DNA of 45,904 nucleotides from Dysgonamonadaceae bacterium (lineage in GTDB: Bacteria > Bacteroidota > Bacteroidia > Bacteroidales > Azobacteroidaceae), in the NCBI GenBank assembly GCA_031260045.1, contig JAIRKO010000012.1:1-45904 (forward strand), read 5' to 3'. A program made the position numbers and the translations under genes. Positions 1-7,893 of the stretch are shown here, piece after piece. The notes under the pieces are model-generated. The model made no database searches. It saw only the letters and a program-made list of their open reading frames with translations, and had not been told where the DNA came from. Each line of letters begins with the position of its first letter. The stretch's first letter is position 1.

Positions 1-69
1 GGAAATATTGACGCCGGTAACTTGACGAAAACGATCGTTATTAAATCTTTTTACTAACTCATATTTCAT
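1..69 (-). CDS. Transposase, N-terminal fragment (cut by window edge)
   Basis: The minus strand is open from an ATG at 67-69 to the window edge and gives 23 residues (MKYELVKRFNN, then DRFRQVTGVNIS). The pattern 'RF..VTGV' resembles the N-terminus of IS5/IS4-type DDE transposases, just before their helix-turn-helix. This is a family resemblance on a very short piece, so the call is tentative. A promoter-like TATCTTTG (minus strand, 74-81) lies only 4 bases before the ATG, so a transcript from it would be almost leaderless. No terminal inverted repeat could be assigned. Confidence 0.4.
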   Translation of the reverse strand, partial: MKYELVKRFNNDRFRQVTGVNIS

Positions 70-73
70 TGGG

Positions 74-81
74 CAAAGATA
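74..81 (-). promoter_or_regulatory. Bacteroidota -7 element TATCTTTG before the edge ORF
   Basis: The minus strand reads TATCTTTG, a match to the TAnnTTTG -7 consensus, ending 4 bases before the ATG at 69. No clear -33 TTTG was identified. If used, transcription would start at or next to the start codon. Confidence 0.35.
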
Positions 82-118
82 ACTTTTTTACTGTAAAGGG
101 TTATTTCGCAACAAGTCT

Positions 119-207
119 ATTGCGGGCATAGCGAAGCGGCGACTCGCAATCCCCCGTAAACCGGAGTTCGTTTTTCGAGAGATCCCGCGTTGAGCGCGGA
201 ATGACGG
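119..207 (+). repeat. Composite dispersed repeat, copy 1
   Basis: A roughly 90-bp element made of two palindromic halves. The first half begins ATTGCGGGC and has a complementary part near 142-150 (CTCGCAAT). The second half runs from ATCCCGCG (182) to ATGACGG (207). A homologous copy in the same orientation is at 34558-34647 and an inverted one at 4094-4174. It fills the gap between the edge transposase and the TonB receptor and contains no gene. Confidence 0.7.
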
Positions 208-240
208 ACTTCATTAATCATTAATGAAATGATATACCGA

Positions 241-303
241 AAATCCAATCTTTTGTACATAAATCCAACCGTTTAGTATGAAAATCCAAAATATTTTATG
301 CAA
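241..303 (+). repeat. Three direct repeats AAATCCAA at 20-21 bp spacing
   Basis: AAATCCAA occurs at 242-249, 262-269 and 283-290, each followed by a T-rich stretch (TCTTTTGTA, CCGTTTAGTA, AATATTTTA). The period is about two helical turns, which suits side-by-side binding of a protein to one DNA face. It lies about 220 bp upstream of the promoter of the TonB receptor gene. No known regulator is recognised. Confidence 0.5.
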
Positions 304-440
304 ATTGATTCCTTCTCTCGGAATTTTGTTTTACATTTACGCACTCAAAATACGATAGCAATTTATCTAAAAATAATTATATATAGTAAAGAAACATGAA
401 GAAATTAATTTTTTTGTTGGGTGAGGTGGGGAACGTACAC

Positions 441-460
441 GTCATTGCGAACCGCAAATC
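441..460 (+). repeat. Truncated type-A dispersed repeat
   Basis: GTCATTGCGAACCGC matches the left part of the palindromic repeat found complete at 4197-4231. The right half is missing or degraded. It lies just upstream of the -33 element of the TonB receptor gene. Confidence 0.45.
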
Positions 461-483
461 CTGCTACGGTGTTTTCAGAAATA

Positions 484-514
484 TTTGCTATTCCGCAAAA
501 AACAACTATCTTTG
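484..514 (+). promoter_or_regulatory. Promoter of the TonB-dependent receptor gene
   Basis: TTTG at 484-487 and TATCTTTG at 507-514 are 19 bp apart, matching the Bacteroidota primary sigma consensus TTTG-N19-21-TAnnTTTG. The predicted transcript starts near 520, so translation must begin at the ATG at 543 and not at the earlier in-frame ATG at 396. Confidence 0.75.
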
Positions 515-542
515 CATAGACAATACAATAAATATAGACGAC

Positions 543-2927
543 ATGAAAAAACTTTATTTATCCATCCTTATTCTAATGTGTTGCCTTTCCCCTGCCGCCG
601 CACAAAACTACACAATAAGCGGTTACATAACCGATGAAAACAGCAGCGAAACACTGATTGGCGCATCCGTTTTTGAAGCCGGATTGAAGAAAGGCGCAGC
701 CGGCAATTCTTTCGGTTTTTATTCTTTGACTTTACCGCGCGGAACAGTGGAAATCCGCTATTCCTACGTAGGTTATGCGCCGAAAACCGTCCATTTCTTT
801 TTATCCAAAGACACCATTATTAATGTCCGCTTAAAGGAAAATAACGTGCTGCAGGAAGTAACCGTTACCGCTTCGCCGCAGGAAACCGGCGTGAAAGGGA
901 CGCAAATGAGTGCCATCCATGTGCCTGTCGCGCAATTGAAAGCCGTTCCCTCGCTGCTCGGCGAAAGCGACCTGATAAAGGCTTTGCAACTCTTGCCGGG
1001 CGTTCAGTCGGGGACGGAGGGTTTTACCGGTTTCTACGTCAGGGGCGGCGGACCGGATGAAAACCTGTTTTTGCTCGACGGCGTTCCCTTGTATGACATC
1101 AATCATTTGGGCGGCTTTTTCTCGGTCTTCAACGCCGACGCCATTAAAAGCGTAACACTTTACAAAGGCGGATTTCCCGCGCGTTTCGGCAGCCGTTTGT
1201 CGTCCGTGCTTGACGTTAGGATGAACGACGGGAATAATAAGAAACTGCATGGAAATGTCAGCGTCGGGCTGCTTTCCGCAAAAGTAAACCTTGAGGGTCC
1301 GCTGTTCGACGAAAAAACGACTTTCAATGTTTCCGCCCGCCGCACGTATTACGATATTCTTGCGCAACCGATTTTATGGTATCTGCAGGCGCAGAATGAC
1401 ATGAAAAAAATCAAAGCGGGCTATTATTTTTACGACCTTAACGCCAAAATCAGTCACCGGTTGTCGGACAGAGACCGCCTTTTCCTCAGTTTCTATATGG
1501 GCGATGATGTGATGTCCGTTGATACGGAAGAATCGTATGCGGAAACAAACCGAGTGCAAACGAATTGGAATTGGGGAAACCTGTTGACCGTGCTGCGTTG
1601 GAACAGGGTTCTCAACAATAAATTGTTTATGAACGCCACCGCCCATTTCACCCGTTACCGTTTCGACATGGGCTTTGGAAGGAGTTTCCAAAGCAACGAC
1701 CCGAACAGTGAAAATTATGATACAAGTATTGAATACAAATCCGGGATACAGGACTTTTCGGGGAAAATCGAATTTGATTATGCGCCCGACCCCAATCACG
1801 ACGTTAAATTCGGGGCTAATTACATCAACCACACGTTTCATCCGAGCGTTTTTGTGGCGAAAGAGCATAAAAGCGGCGCCGTGCCACTGGATACGGTCAT
1901 CGGCGACAAGGACGTTTTTGCGGGGGAAGTCGTTGCTTATGCGGAAGATAACTTCAGCATCGGGCAGCGTTTCAAAATGAACGCGGGACTTCATTATTCC
2001 GCATTTTCCGTGCAGGGCAAATTTTATCATTCCCTACAGCCGCGCGTAAGCGTTCGCGCCATGCTGCTGGAAAACCTCTCTCTGAAAGCCGCTTACACCA
2101 TCATGAGCCAATACATTCATTTGCTTTCAAACAATCAAATCAGTTTGCCGACCGACCTGTGGGTGCCTGTTACCAAACGCATCGTTCCCATGAAATCACA
2201 TCAAGCCGCGCTCGGCATTTTCTATACCCTGAAAGACATTGCCGACTGTTCGGTTGAAGGCTATTACAAAACGATGGACAACATTATCGAATACAAAGAC
2301 GGGGCTACTTTCCTGAACATCAACACGGGATGGGAAGACAAAGTGAGCGTCGGGCGGGGCTGGGCTTACGGCGTGGAGTTTCTGGCGCAGAAAACCGTTG
2401 GGAAAACCACCGGCTGGATAGGATATACTTGGGCGAAATCCGAAAGGCAATTCGACCGTCCGGGAGAGGAACTGAACTTCGGACGGGTTTTTCCCGCCAA
2501 ATACGACCGCCGGCACAGCATCAGCGTCGTTGCCATACACCGGATTAGCGAGAAAATAGACCTTTCCGGAACATGGGTTTACAATACCGGCGACTGCGCT
2601 ACGCTTGGTTTACAGGAGTATGTCTCCATCGGTAACTACGATTACTATGGCGGTTCTTATACAGAAAATTTGAGTTATATTGACCAAAGGAATAATTACC
2701 GCAAACCCGCCTATCACCGGTTTGATGCGGGCATTAATTTCCATAAACAAAAAAAGCACGGGACAAGAACGTGGAACATAAGCGTTTACAACATCTATAA
2801 CCGCAGCAATCCGTTTCTTATCCTCCCCGACGAAGAATATTCAAACGACGGCAATTCGTGGAAAAAGGTACTGAAACAAATATCCATCATACTACCGGTA
2901 TTTGAAAACGCGCAAAGCCAACGATGA
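543..2927 (+). CDS. TonB-dependent outer-membrane receptor, C-terminus altered
   Basis: A 794-aa outer-membrane receptor. Residues 1-21 are a signal peptide ending AAAQ. Residues 22 to about 105 are a carboxypeptidase-regulatory-like beta-sandwich (SGYITDENSSETLIGASVF). A plug follows, with the typical stretches ALQLLPGVQSG, FYVRGGGPDENLFLLDG and GGFPARFGSRLSSVLDVR, then a long beta-barrel (VYNIYNRSNPF near the end). The start at 543 is chosen from the promoter at 484-514 and the signal peptide; an in-frame ATG at 396 lies upstream of that promoter. Family members usually end in a last beta-strand with a terminal aromatic residue. Here the sequence after KQISI becomes ILPVFENAQSQR, because the reading frame runs into the tail of another gene (see 2890-3030). 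The receptor may therefore be poorly assembled or non-functional. The substrate is unknown. Confidence 0.85.
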   Translation: MKKLYLSILILMCCLSPAAAQNYTISGYITDENSSETLIGASVFEAGLKKGAAGNSFGFYSLTLPRGTVEIRYSYVGYAPKTVHFFLSKDTIINVRLKENNVLQEVTVTASPQETGVKGTQMSAIHVPVAQLKAVPSLLGESDLIKALQLLPGVQSGTEGFTGFYVRGGGPDENLFLLDGVPLYDINHLGGFFSVFNADAIKSVTLYKGGFPARFGSRLSSVLDVRMNDGNNKKLHGNVSVGLLSAKVNLEGPLFDEKTTFNVSARRTYYDILAQPILWYLQAQNDMKKIKAGYYFYDLNAKISHRLSDRDRLFLSFYMGDDVMSVDTEESYAETNRVQTNWNWGNLLTVLRWNRVLNNKLFMNATAHFTRYRFDMGFGRSFQSNDPNSENYDTSIEYKSGIQDFSGKIEFDYAPDPNHDVKFGANYINHTFHPSVFVAKEHKSGAVPLDTVIGDKDVFAGEVVAYAEDNFSIGQRFKMNAGLHYSAFSVQGKFYHSLQPRVSVRAMLLENLSLKAAYTIMSQYIHLLSNNQISLPTDLWVPVTKRIVPMKSHQAALGIFYTLKDIADCSVEGYYKTMDNIIEYKDGATFLNINTGWEDKVSVGRGWAYGVEFLAQKTVGKTTGWIGYTWAKSERQFDRPGEELNFGRVFPAKYDRRHSISVVAIHRISEKIDLSGTWVYNTGDCATLGLQEYVSIGNYDYYGGSYTENLSYIDQRNNYRKPAYHRFDAGINFHKQKKHGTRTWNISVYNIYNRSNPFLILPDEEYSNDGNSWKKVLKQISIILPVFENAQSQR

Positions 2928-3030
2928 TAACCTTTTCGCGGAGCCGGTGCAGATTTATTCAAATATAAACGGCGGAATTGGTATTTTCGGCAACTATGCC
3001 TATACGACTTATCGCATCCCTTTGAATTAG
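2890..3030 (+). pseudogene. C-terminal remnant of a DUF4249-like lipoprotein gene
   Basis: Read in the frame that includes position 2926, this stretch gives YRYLKTRKANDD, NLFAEPVQIYSN, INGGIGIFGNYAYTT and YRIPLN, then TAG at 3028-3030. The pattern 'FAEPVQIYSNI.GG.GIFG.Y' is what I know from the C-terminus of DUF4249 proteins, which often follow TonB receptors of this type. No start codon or N-terminal part remains, and the piece overlaps the receptor's 3' end in another frame. A single deletion removing the receptor's last codons and about 250 codons of the next gene would explain the arrangement. The family call is from memory. Confidence 0.6.
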
Positions 3031-3089
3031 TTTTTAAAGGCTGAAAATAAATGGGATACAAGCCCGCAATAAAAATACGTACTTACCCT

Positions 3090-4052
3090 ATGAAAATTTT
3101 AATCACCGGCGCAAGCGGTTTTATTGGTAGTTTTTTGGTTGAAGAAGCGCTCCGCCGAACGTGGAAAGTTTGGGCGGGCGTTCGCCGTTCAAGCAGCAGG
3201 GAATATTTGCAAAATCCCCAAATTTCTTTTATTGACTTAAACTATTCGGATAAGGAAACACTGGAGCGACAAATATCCGAGCATGTTTCCCGATACGGAA
3301 AATGGGATTACGTCGTTCACAATGCCGGGCTAACCAAAAGTTTAGACATTCGGGATTTCGAGAAAGTGAATTATCTTTTCACCCGCCGACTTATCGAAGC
3401 ATTGCAGGAAACGGACGCTGTTCCTGCGAAATTCGTTTTGATGAGCAGCCTTAGCGCCTATCCCAATCCCGAATCGGCTTATGGGAAAAGCAAACTGAAA
3501 GCCGAACGTTTTTTGGAATCGCAAACCGATTTTCCATACATTATCCTCCGTCCGACAGGCGTTTACGGTCCGCGCGACAAAGATTATCTCCTGATGCTGA
3601 AAACCATCGACGTCGGTTGGGACGTTACAGCCGGTTTCAAACCGCAGCAACTGACTTTTATTTACGTAAAAGATTTGGTAAAAGCAGTTTTCCTCGCTTT
3701 GGAAAATCCCCTGTCCCACAAAGCCTATTCCGTTTCCGACGGGCATGTTTATACCGATGCAAGCTATACGCAAATTGTGAAAACGGCTTTGGGAAAGAAG
3801 TTTACCATCCAAATTCGCGTTCCCCTGTTTGTTCTGAAAATTGTATCCGTATTGTCGGAAAGCATTGCCCATTTAACAAAAAAACCGGCTACGCTCAACC
3901 GTGACAAATATAAAATCATGAAGCAACGCGACTGGACTTGCGATAATTTACCTCTGCAACAAGACCTTGACTTTAAGGCTGATTATGATTTGGAACGAGG
4001 GATTGCCGAGTGTGTGAAATGGTATGGCGATTTGAAGGTTCAAAACAAATAA
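3090..4052 (+). CDS. NAD(P)-dependent epimerase/dehydratase (extended SDR)
   Basis: A 320-aa extended short-chain dehydrogenase/reductase. The N-terminal Rossmann motif is ITGASGFIG (residues 5-13), and the catalytic pair is Tyr131 and Lys135 in AYGKSK, preceded by SSLSAY. RPTGVYGPRD is the usual substrate-side motif. The start at 3090 is chosen because an upstream in-frame ATG (3051) would put 13 unlikely residues before the Rossmann strand. Such proteins epimerise or dehydrate nucleotide sugars or act on related cofactor-linked substrates; the substrate here cannot be read from sequence. It follows the DUF4249 remnant by 60 bp and is followed by repeats. Confidence 0.85.
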   Translation: MKILITGASGFIGSFLVEEALRRTWKVWAGVRRSSSREYLQNPQISFIDLNYSDKETLERQISEHVSRYGKWDYVVHNAGLTKSLDIRDFEKVNYLFTRRLIEALQETDAVPAKFVLMSSLSAYPNPESAYGKSKLKAERFLESQTDFPYIILRPTGVYGPRDKDYLLMLKTIDVGWDVTAGFKPQQLTFIYVKDLVKAVFLALENPLSHKAYSVSDGHVYTDASYTQIVKTALGKKFTIQIRVPLFVLKIVSVLSESIAHLTKKPATLNRDKYKIMKQRDWTCDNLPLQQDLDFKADYDLERGIAECVKWYGDLKVQNK

Positions 4053-4093
4053 AGCAACGGGCAGAAAAAAAAGGAGGCTGTTTCAAAAATTCT

Positions 4094-4174
4094 GTTATCC
4101 CACGCCCCGCGCGGGATCTCCTGAAAAACGGACTATGGTTTTGCAAGTCTTCGCTATGCTACGCCTGCAATGAC
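4094..4174 (-). repeat. Composite dispersed repeat, copy 2 (inverted)
   Basis: The reverse complement begins GTCATTGCAGGCG and ends GGGCGTGGGATAAC, and lines up with the composite elements at 119-207 and 34558-34647. It lies downstream of the epimerase gene. No gene is present in 4053-4256. Confidence 0.65.
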
Positions 4175-4196
4175 GCGGGGAGGTCAAACAGCAACC

Positions 4197-4231
4197 GTCA
4201 TTGCGAACCGCGAAGCGGTGAAGCAATCCAG
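4197..4231 (+). repeat. Type-A palindromic dispersed repeat, complete copy
   Basis: A 35-bp element starting GTCATTGCGAACC and ending GAAGCAATCCAG. ATTGC pairs with GCAAT and CCGC with GCGG around a GAA centre, so it can fold as a hairpin. Related copies, some partial, are at 441, 12796, 16621, 23201, 25805, 25865, 37075 and 42648. Confidence 0.75.
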
Positions 4232-4256
4232 AGAAAAGCCAACGGGTAAAAACTAA

Positions 4257-4286
4257 AGGGCGAAAGAATATTAATCCCTTCGCCCT
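4257..4286 (-). terminator. Rho-independent terminator of the ribosomal-protein operon
   Basis: An inverted repeat (AGGGCGAA.G and CTTCGCCCT, one bulge) lies 26 bp beyond the rplQ stop. On the minus strand it is followed by TTAGTTTTTA, a usable T-tract. On the plus strand it is followed by CTTCGCTTTTA, so it may also stop transcripts from the left. Confidence 0.65.
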
Positions 4287-4311
4287 CTTCGCTTTTATAT
4301 TATGAAAAATT

Positions 4312-4977
4312 TTATTGTTTTTCTTCCGGTTCCGGCGGAGTTTCTTTCGTCGAATCTTCGGCAGGAATTTCTTCCGTCAAATTTTCAGCAGCGGTTTCTT
4401 CCGTTGTCTTCGTTACTTTTGTCTTCTTGGCTTTCGTTTCTTTTTCGGGAACAACAGCTTCCGGTTTCGGTTCGGAAACAACTGCTTCCGGTTCTGGAAC
4501 GACGGGCGTTTTCGGAGTTTCAACGGTTGTTGTTGCTTTAGCAGTGCCTTTTCCCGTGCCGCCCCGTCTCGAACGGCGGGTTTTTGCTTTTGCTTGCGTT
4601 TTATCTTTCAACATCAACTCGTTGTAGTCCACCAATTCGATAAAACAGGTTGAAGCGTTATCGCCCAACCGGTTACCCGTCTTGATGATGCGGGTATATC
4701 CACCCGGACGGTCGCCGATTTTTTTGGAAATTTCCTGAAATAACTCCTTTACGGCGAATTTATTCGTCAAATTCCGAAACACCATACGGCGCGAATGGGT
4801 CGTATCGGTTTTACTTTTTGTAATCAGCGGCTCAATATATTTACGAAGCTCTTTTGCCTTGGCAAGGGTCGTAAAAATTCGCTTATGTTTGATCAAAGAA
4901 ACAGCCATGTTTGAAAGCATAGCGTCCCTGTGTGCGTAAGTACGACCTAAATGATTGATTTTATTATTATGTCTCAT
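4312..4977 (-). CDS. rplQ: 50S ribosomal protein L17 with a long low-complexity tail
   Basis: Residues 1 to about 120 are ordinary L17 ([55 protein letters not shown]), a large-subunit protein near the exit tunnel. The remaining 100 or so residues are a tail. It is first basic ([15 protein letters not shown]), then rich in Pro, Glu, Thr, Val and Ala with near repeats ([20 protein letters not shown]). The total of 221 aa is well above the usual 120-165. Bacteroidota L17 often has a short tail of this kind; this one is long. Last gene of the operon, 5 bp after rpoA and before a terminator. Confidence 0.95.
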   Translation of the reverse strand: MRHNNKINHLGRTYAHRDAMLSNMAVSLIKHKRIFTTLAKAKELRKYIEPLITKSKTDTTHSRRMVFRNLTNKFAVKELFQEISKKIGDRPGGYTRIIKTGNRLGDNASTCFIELVDYNELMLKDKTQAKAKTRRSRRGGTGKGTAKATTTVETPKTPVVPEPEAVVSEPKPEAVVPEKETKAKKTKVTKTTEETAAENLTEEIPAEDSTKETPPEPEEKQ

Positions 4978-4982
4978 TGTTA

Positions 4983-5978
4983 TTAACTGTCTTTATCTAA
5001 GTTATATTTTGCGATATTCATTCCGAAATTAAGCCTGAGGTTCGTGAGCAATTCGTCTAATTCCGTCAACGATTTTTTACCGAAATTTCGGAATTTTAAC
5101 AAATCATTCCTTTGGTATCTAACCAATTCGCCCAAAGTTTCCACATCGGCGGCTTTCAAACAATTCAACGCCCTGACGGAAAGGTTCATATCCACCAACC
5201 TTGTCTTCAGCAATTGACGCATATGCAAAGCATCTTCGTCGAACTCGTCGCTTAATTCGGAATGTCCGGTTTCCAAATGAATTTTTTCATCGGAAAACAA
5301 CATAAAATGGTGAATTAAAATGCGGGCGGCGTCTTTCAATGCATCTTTCGGAAGAATTGAACCGTCGGTGGAAATTTCAATAATTAACTTTTCGTAGTCC
5401 GTTTTCTGTTCCACGCGGAAATCTTCAATCGTATATTTTACGGTGCGAATTGGGGTAAAAATCGAATCAATCGCAATCTGGTTGACGGCGTCGCCCTCTT
5501 TCCGGTTTTCTTCGGCGGGAACGTAACCGCGCCCTTTTTCCATCCGTATTTCAATGGTAAAACCGGCGTTTTTGTTTAACCGACAAATTACCAAGTCCTG
5601 ATTTAAAACGTCAAACCCGCTTAAATGCTTTCCGATGTCTCCGGCTTTAAATTCTTCGGTTCCTGAAACATGGATGGTTACCGTTTCGGCGTCAATATCT
5701 TTTACGGTTTGTTTAAACCGTACTTTCTTCAAATTCAGGATGATATTTGTAACATCCTCAATTACGCCGGAAATGGTTGCAAATTCATGTTCTACGCCAT
5801 CAATTTTTATGGAAGAAATGGCAAAGCCCTCTAATGAAGACAAAAGAATGCGGCGAAGAGAATTACCGATTGTAATTCCATAACCGGGTTCCAACGGACA
5901 GAATTCAAACTTCCCGTAAGTGTTGTCCGCTTCTAACATTAAAACTCTGTCGGGTTTTTGAAATGATAATATCGCCAT
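4983..5978 (-). CDS. rpoA: RNA polymerase alpha subunit
   Basis: 331 aa, the usual length. The N-terminal assembly domain contains [21 protein letters not shown] (split here as [11 protein letters not shown] and [10 protein letters not shown]) and dimerises to nucleate the core enzyme. The C-terminal domain (about 250-320) has [21 protein letters not shown] and [13 protein letters not shown] split over two helices, the surface that contacts upstream DNA and activators. It lies between rpsD and rplQ, the normal order. Confidence 0.97.
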   Translation of the reverse strand: MAILSFQKPDRVLMLEADNTYGKFEFCPLEPGYGITIGNSLRRILLSSLEGFAISSIKIDGVEHEFATISGVIEDVTNIILNLKKVRFKQTVKDIDAETVTIHVSGTEEFKAGDIGKHLSGFDVLNQDLVICRLNKNAGFTIEIRMEKGRGYVPAEENRKEGDAVNQIAIDSIFTPIRTVKYTIEDFRVEQKTDYEKLIIEISTDGSILPKDALKDAARILIHHFMLFSDEKIHLETGHSELSDEFDEDALHMRQLLKTRLVDMNLSVRALNCLKAADVETLGELVRYQRNDLLKFRNFGKKSLTELDELLTNLRLNFGMNIAKYNLDKDS

Positions 5979-5993
5979 TATGACCTTCCTTTT

Positions 5994-6599
5994 TTATTTA
6001 GAATATAATTCTACGATTAACTGTTCTTTAATATTCTCAGGGATATCCGTCCGATCCGGAATATGCAAATACTTCGCGCTCATAGAGGCTTTGTCGTATT
6101 CAATCCACGGATATTTGCCGTGATTTATGCCTGAAACGCTGTCAAGAATCACTTCAAGTGATTTGGCTTTTTCGCGAACGCCCACGATTTGCCCCGGTTT
6201 AACGCAATAAGAGGGGATGTTAACCACCTTTCCGTCAACCACAACGTGACGGTGCGAAACCAGTTGCCGAGCGCCTGCTCGCGTTTTAGCCAAGCCCATG
6301 CGATAAACGATGTTATCCAAACGGGATTCCAATAATTGCAAAAGCACCTCGCCGGTAATTCCTTTGGAGCGGGAAGCCTTTTCAAACAAGTTACGGAATT
6401 GCCTTTCCAATACGCCGTAAGTATATTTTGCTTTTTGTTTTTCGCGCAATTGAATACCGTATTCGGAAGTTTTTTTCTTCCGTCCGTTGCCATGCTGTCC
6501 CGGAGGATAATTTTTCTTACTGAGAATTTTATCCGGTCCGAAAATAGGCTCGCCAAATTTACGCGCAATTTTTGTTTTTGGTCCAGTGTACCTTGCCAT
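5994..6599 (-). CDS. rpsD: 30S ribosomal protein S4
   Basis: 201 aa from the ATG at 6599 ([20 protein letters not shown]). An in-frame upstream start at 6686 would add 29 residues unlike S4 and run into rpsK, so it is rejected. The S4-type RNA-binding domain is seen in [20 protein letters not shown] and [21 protein letters not shown]4 is a primary 16S rRNA binder and in other bacteria represses its own operon. There is no zinc-binding cysteine cluster near the N-terminus. Confidence 0.97.
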   Translation of the reverse strand: MARYTGPKTKIARKFGEPIFGPDKILSKKNYPPGQHGNGRKKKTSEYGIQLREKQKAKYTYGVLERQFRNLFEKASRSKGITGEVLLQLLESRLDNIVYRMGLAKTRAGARQLVSHRHVVVDGKVVNIPSYCVKPGQIVGVREKAKSLEVILDSVSGINHGKYPWIEYDKASMSAKYLHIPDRTDIPENIKEQLIVELYSK

Positions 6600-6627
6600 A
6601 TATTTTAAATCTTTGAATGTTTCAATC

Positions 6628-7017
6628 TTAAACCCTTCTTCTTTTCGGCGGACGGCATCCGTTGTGAGGAAGCGGCGTAACGTCAATGATTTCGGTTACT
6701 TCAATTCCTGCGCCGTGAATTGTTCGGATAGCCGATTCCCGACCGTTACCGGGACCTTTCACGTAGGCTTTTACTTTCCTCAAACCCAAATCATGAGCCA
6801 CTTTGGCGCAATCCTGAGCCGCCATCTGGGCTGCATAAGGCGTATTCTTTTTGGAACTTCTAAAGCCCATTTTACCTGCCGAAGACCACGAAATAACTTG
6901 CCCTTCGCTGTTGGTAAGGGTAACAATAATATTGTTAAACGAAGAGTGGACGTGCAATTGACCGTTTGCGTCAACTTTTACTACTCTTTTTTTAGTTGCA
7001 ACTGTTTTTTTTGCCAT
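6628..7017 (-). CDS. rpsK: 30S ribosomal protein S11
   Basis: 129 aa. A basic N-terminus ([15 protein letters not shown]) is followed by the conserved core [20 protein letters not shown] and the C-terminal [17 protein letters not shown]. It forms part of the platform of the small subunit and contacts mRNA in the E-site region. 24 bp downstream of rpsM. Confidence 0.97.
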   Translation of the reverse strand: MAKKTVATKKRVVKVDANGQLHVHSSFNNIIVTLTNSEGQVISWSSAGKMGFRSSKKNTPYAAQMAAQDCAKVAHDLGLRKVKAYVKGPGNGRESAIRTIHGAGIEVTEIIDVTPLPHNGCRPPKRRRV

Positions 7018-7041
7018 AACGTTATGTTAAATTGTTAATTA

Positions 7042-7422
7042 TCATTTTGTCGCTTTCTTCTTGTTGGCAACCGTTTTCTTTTTGCCCTTGCGGGTGCGGG
7101 CATTGTTTTTGGTACTTTGCCCCCTAACGGGTAAACCAATCCGGTGACGTATTCCGCGATATGCGCCAATATCCATCAAACGCTTGATATTCAACTGAAC
7201 CTCAGCACGAAGATCCCCCTCTACCTTATAACTTTGACCGATGATTTCCCGCACTGCGGACGCTTGGTCATCCGTCCAGTCCTTTACTTTAATATCTCTG
7301 TCTACTCCTGCTTCCGTCAGGATTTTGTTGGCAGAACTGCGACCTATACCGAAAATATAAGTCAACGCAATTTCGCCTCGTTTGTTTTGGGGCAAATCTA
7401 CCCCCACAATTCTTATAGCCAT
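7042..7422 (-). CDS. rpsM: 30S ribosomal protein S13
   Basis: 126 aa. [31 protein letters not shown] and the C-terminal [17 protein letters not shown] are characteristic of S13. It sits in the head of the small subunit and contacts the P-site tRNA through its basic tail. It follows rpmJ by 26 bp. Confidence 0.97.
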   Translation of the reverse strand: MAIRIVGVDLPQNKRGEIALTYIFGIGRSSANKILTEAGVDRDIKVKDWTDDQASAVREIIGQSYKVEGDLRAEVQLNIKRLMDIGAYRGIRHRIGLPVRGQSTKNNARTRKGKKKTVANKKKATK

Positions 7423-7448
7423 TTTTTAAAAATTTAGCAAAAATTTAC

Positions 7449-7565
7449 TTACCCCTGACGTTGTTTAAATCGGGGATTTTTCTTATTAATCACATATAAA
7501 CGCCCTTTTCTGCGCACAATCTTCGAGTCGGCGCCGCGTTTTTTGATTGAAGCTCTTACTTTCAT
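7449..7565 (-). CDS. rpmJ: 50S ribosomal protein L36, cysteine-free form
   Basis: 38 aa: [20 protein letters not shown], then [19 protein letters not shown]36 is a small late-assembly protein of the large subunit. The zinc-ribbon ligands (three Cys and one His) of classical L36 are all absent; Ser and basic residues take their places. This is the zinc-independent type; I recall Bacteroides L36 keeping one Cys, so this copy goes a step further. It lies between infA and rpsM, the expected position. Confidence 0.93.
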   Translation of the reverse strand: MKVRASIKKRGADSKIVRRKGRLYVINKKNPRFKQRQG

Positions 7566-7583
7566 TTTTTATTCTTTTTAGTA

Positions 7584-7633
7584 GACGAGTTAATAAGTAA
7601 ACGAAATTTACTCCAATTTATTTATTGCTCGTC
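7584..7633 (-). promoter_or_regulatory. Hairpin in the infA-rpmJ leader region
   Basis: The 105-bp gap between infA and rpmJ holds a large inverted repeat. GACGAG and CTCGTC form the base and AATAAATAAA pairs with TTTACTTATT (one mismatch) above it. It lies just upstream of rpmJ-rpsM-rpsK-rpsD-rpoA-rplQ, where S4-dependent feedback acts in E. coli. Regulation here is inference. Confidence 0.4.
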
Positions 7634-7670
7634 ATTATTTTTTACATTTTATTTTCCCTTGTCAACTTAT

Positions 7671-7889
7671 TTACTTATATCTAAACGAAATCCGCCCCTT
7701 TGACAAATCATAAGGAGACATTTCCACTTTCACTTTATCGCCCGGAAGGATTTTAATGTAATGCATACGCATTTTCCCGGATATGTGGGCGGTAATTTCG
7801 TGTCCGTTTTCCAATTCGACCCTGAACATTGCGTTCGACAAGGCTTCGACAATAACGCCATCCTGTTCTATCGCTGTCTGTTTCGCCAT
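7671..7889 (-). CDS. infA: Translation initiation factor IF-1
   Basis: 72 aa, a single OB-fold: [56 protein letters not shown]. It binds the A-site of the 30S subunit during initiation. It starts 4 bp after the map stop codon, so the two are probably translated from one message. Confidence 0.97.
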   Translation of the reverse strand: MAKQTAIEQDGVIVEALSNAMFRVELENGHEITAHISGKMRMHYIKILPGDKVKVEMSPYDLSKGRISFRYK

Positions 7890-7893
7890 AAAA

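Noticed and set aside
396-542. Upstream in-frame start of the TonB receptor
   Set aside because: It lies upstream of a strong promoter (484-514) and adds 49 residues with no signal-peptide character; the ATG at 543 starts a proper signal peptide.
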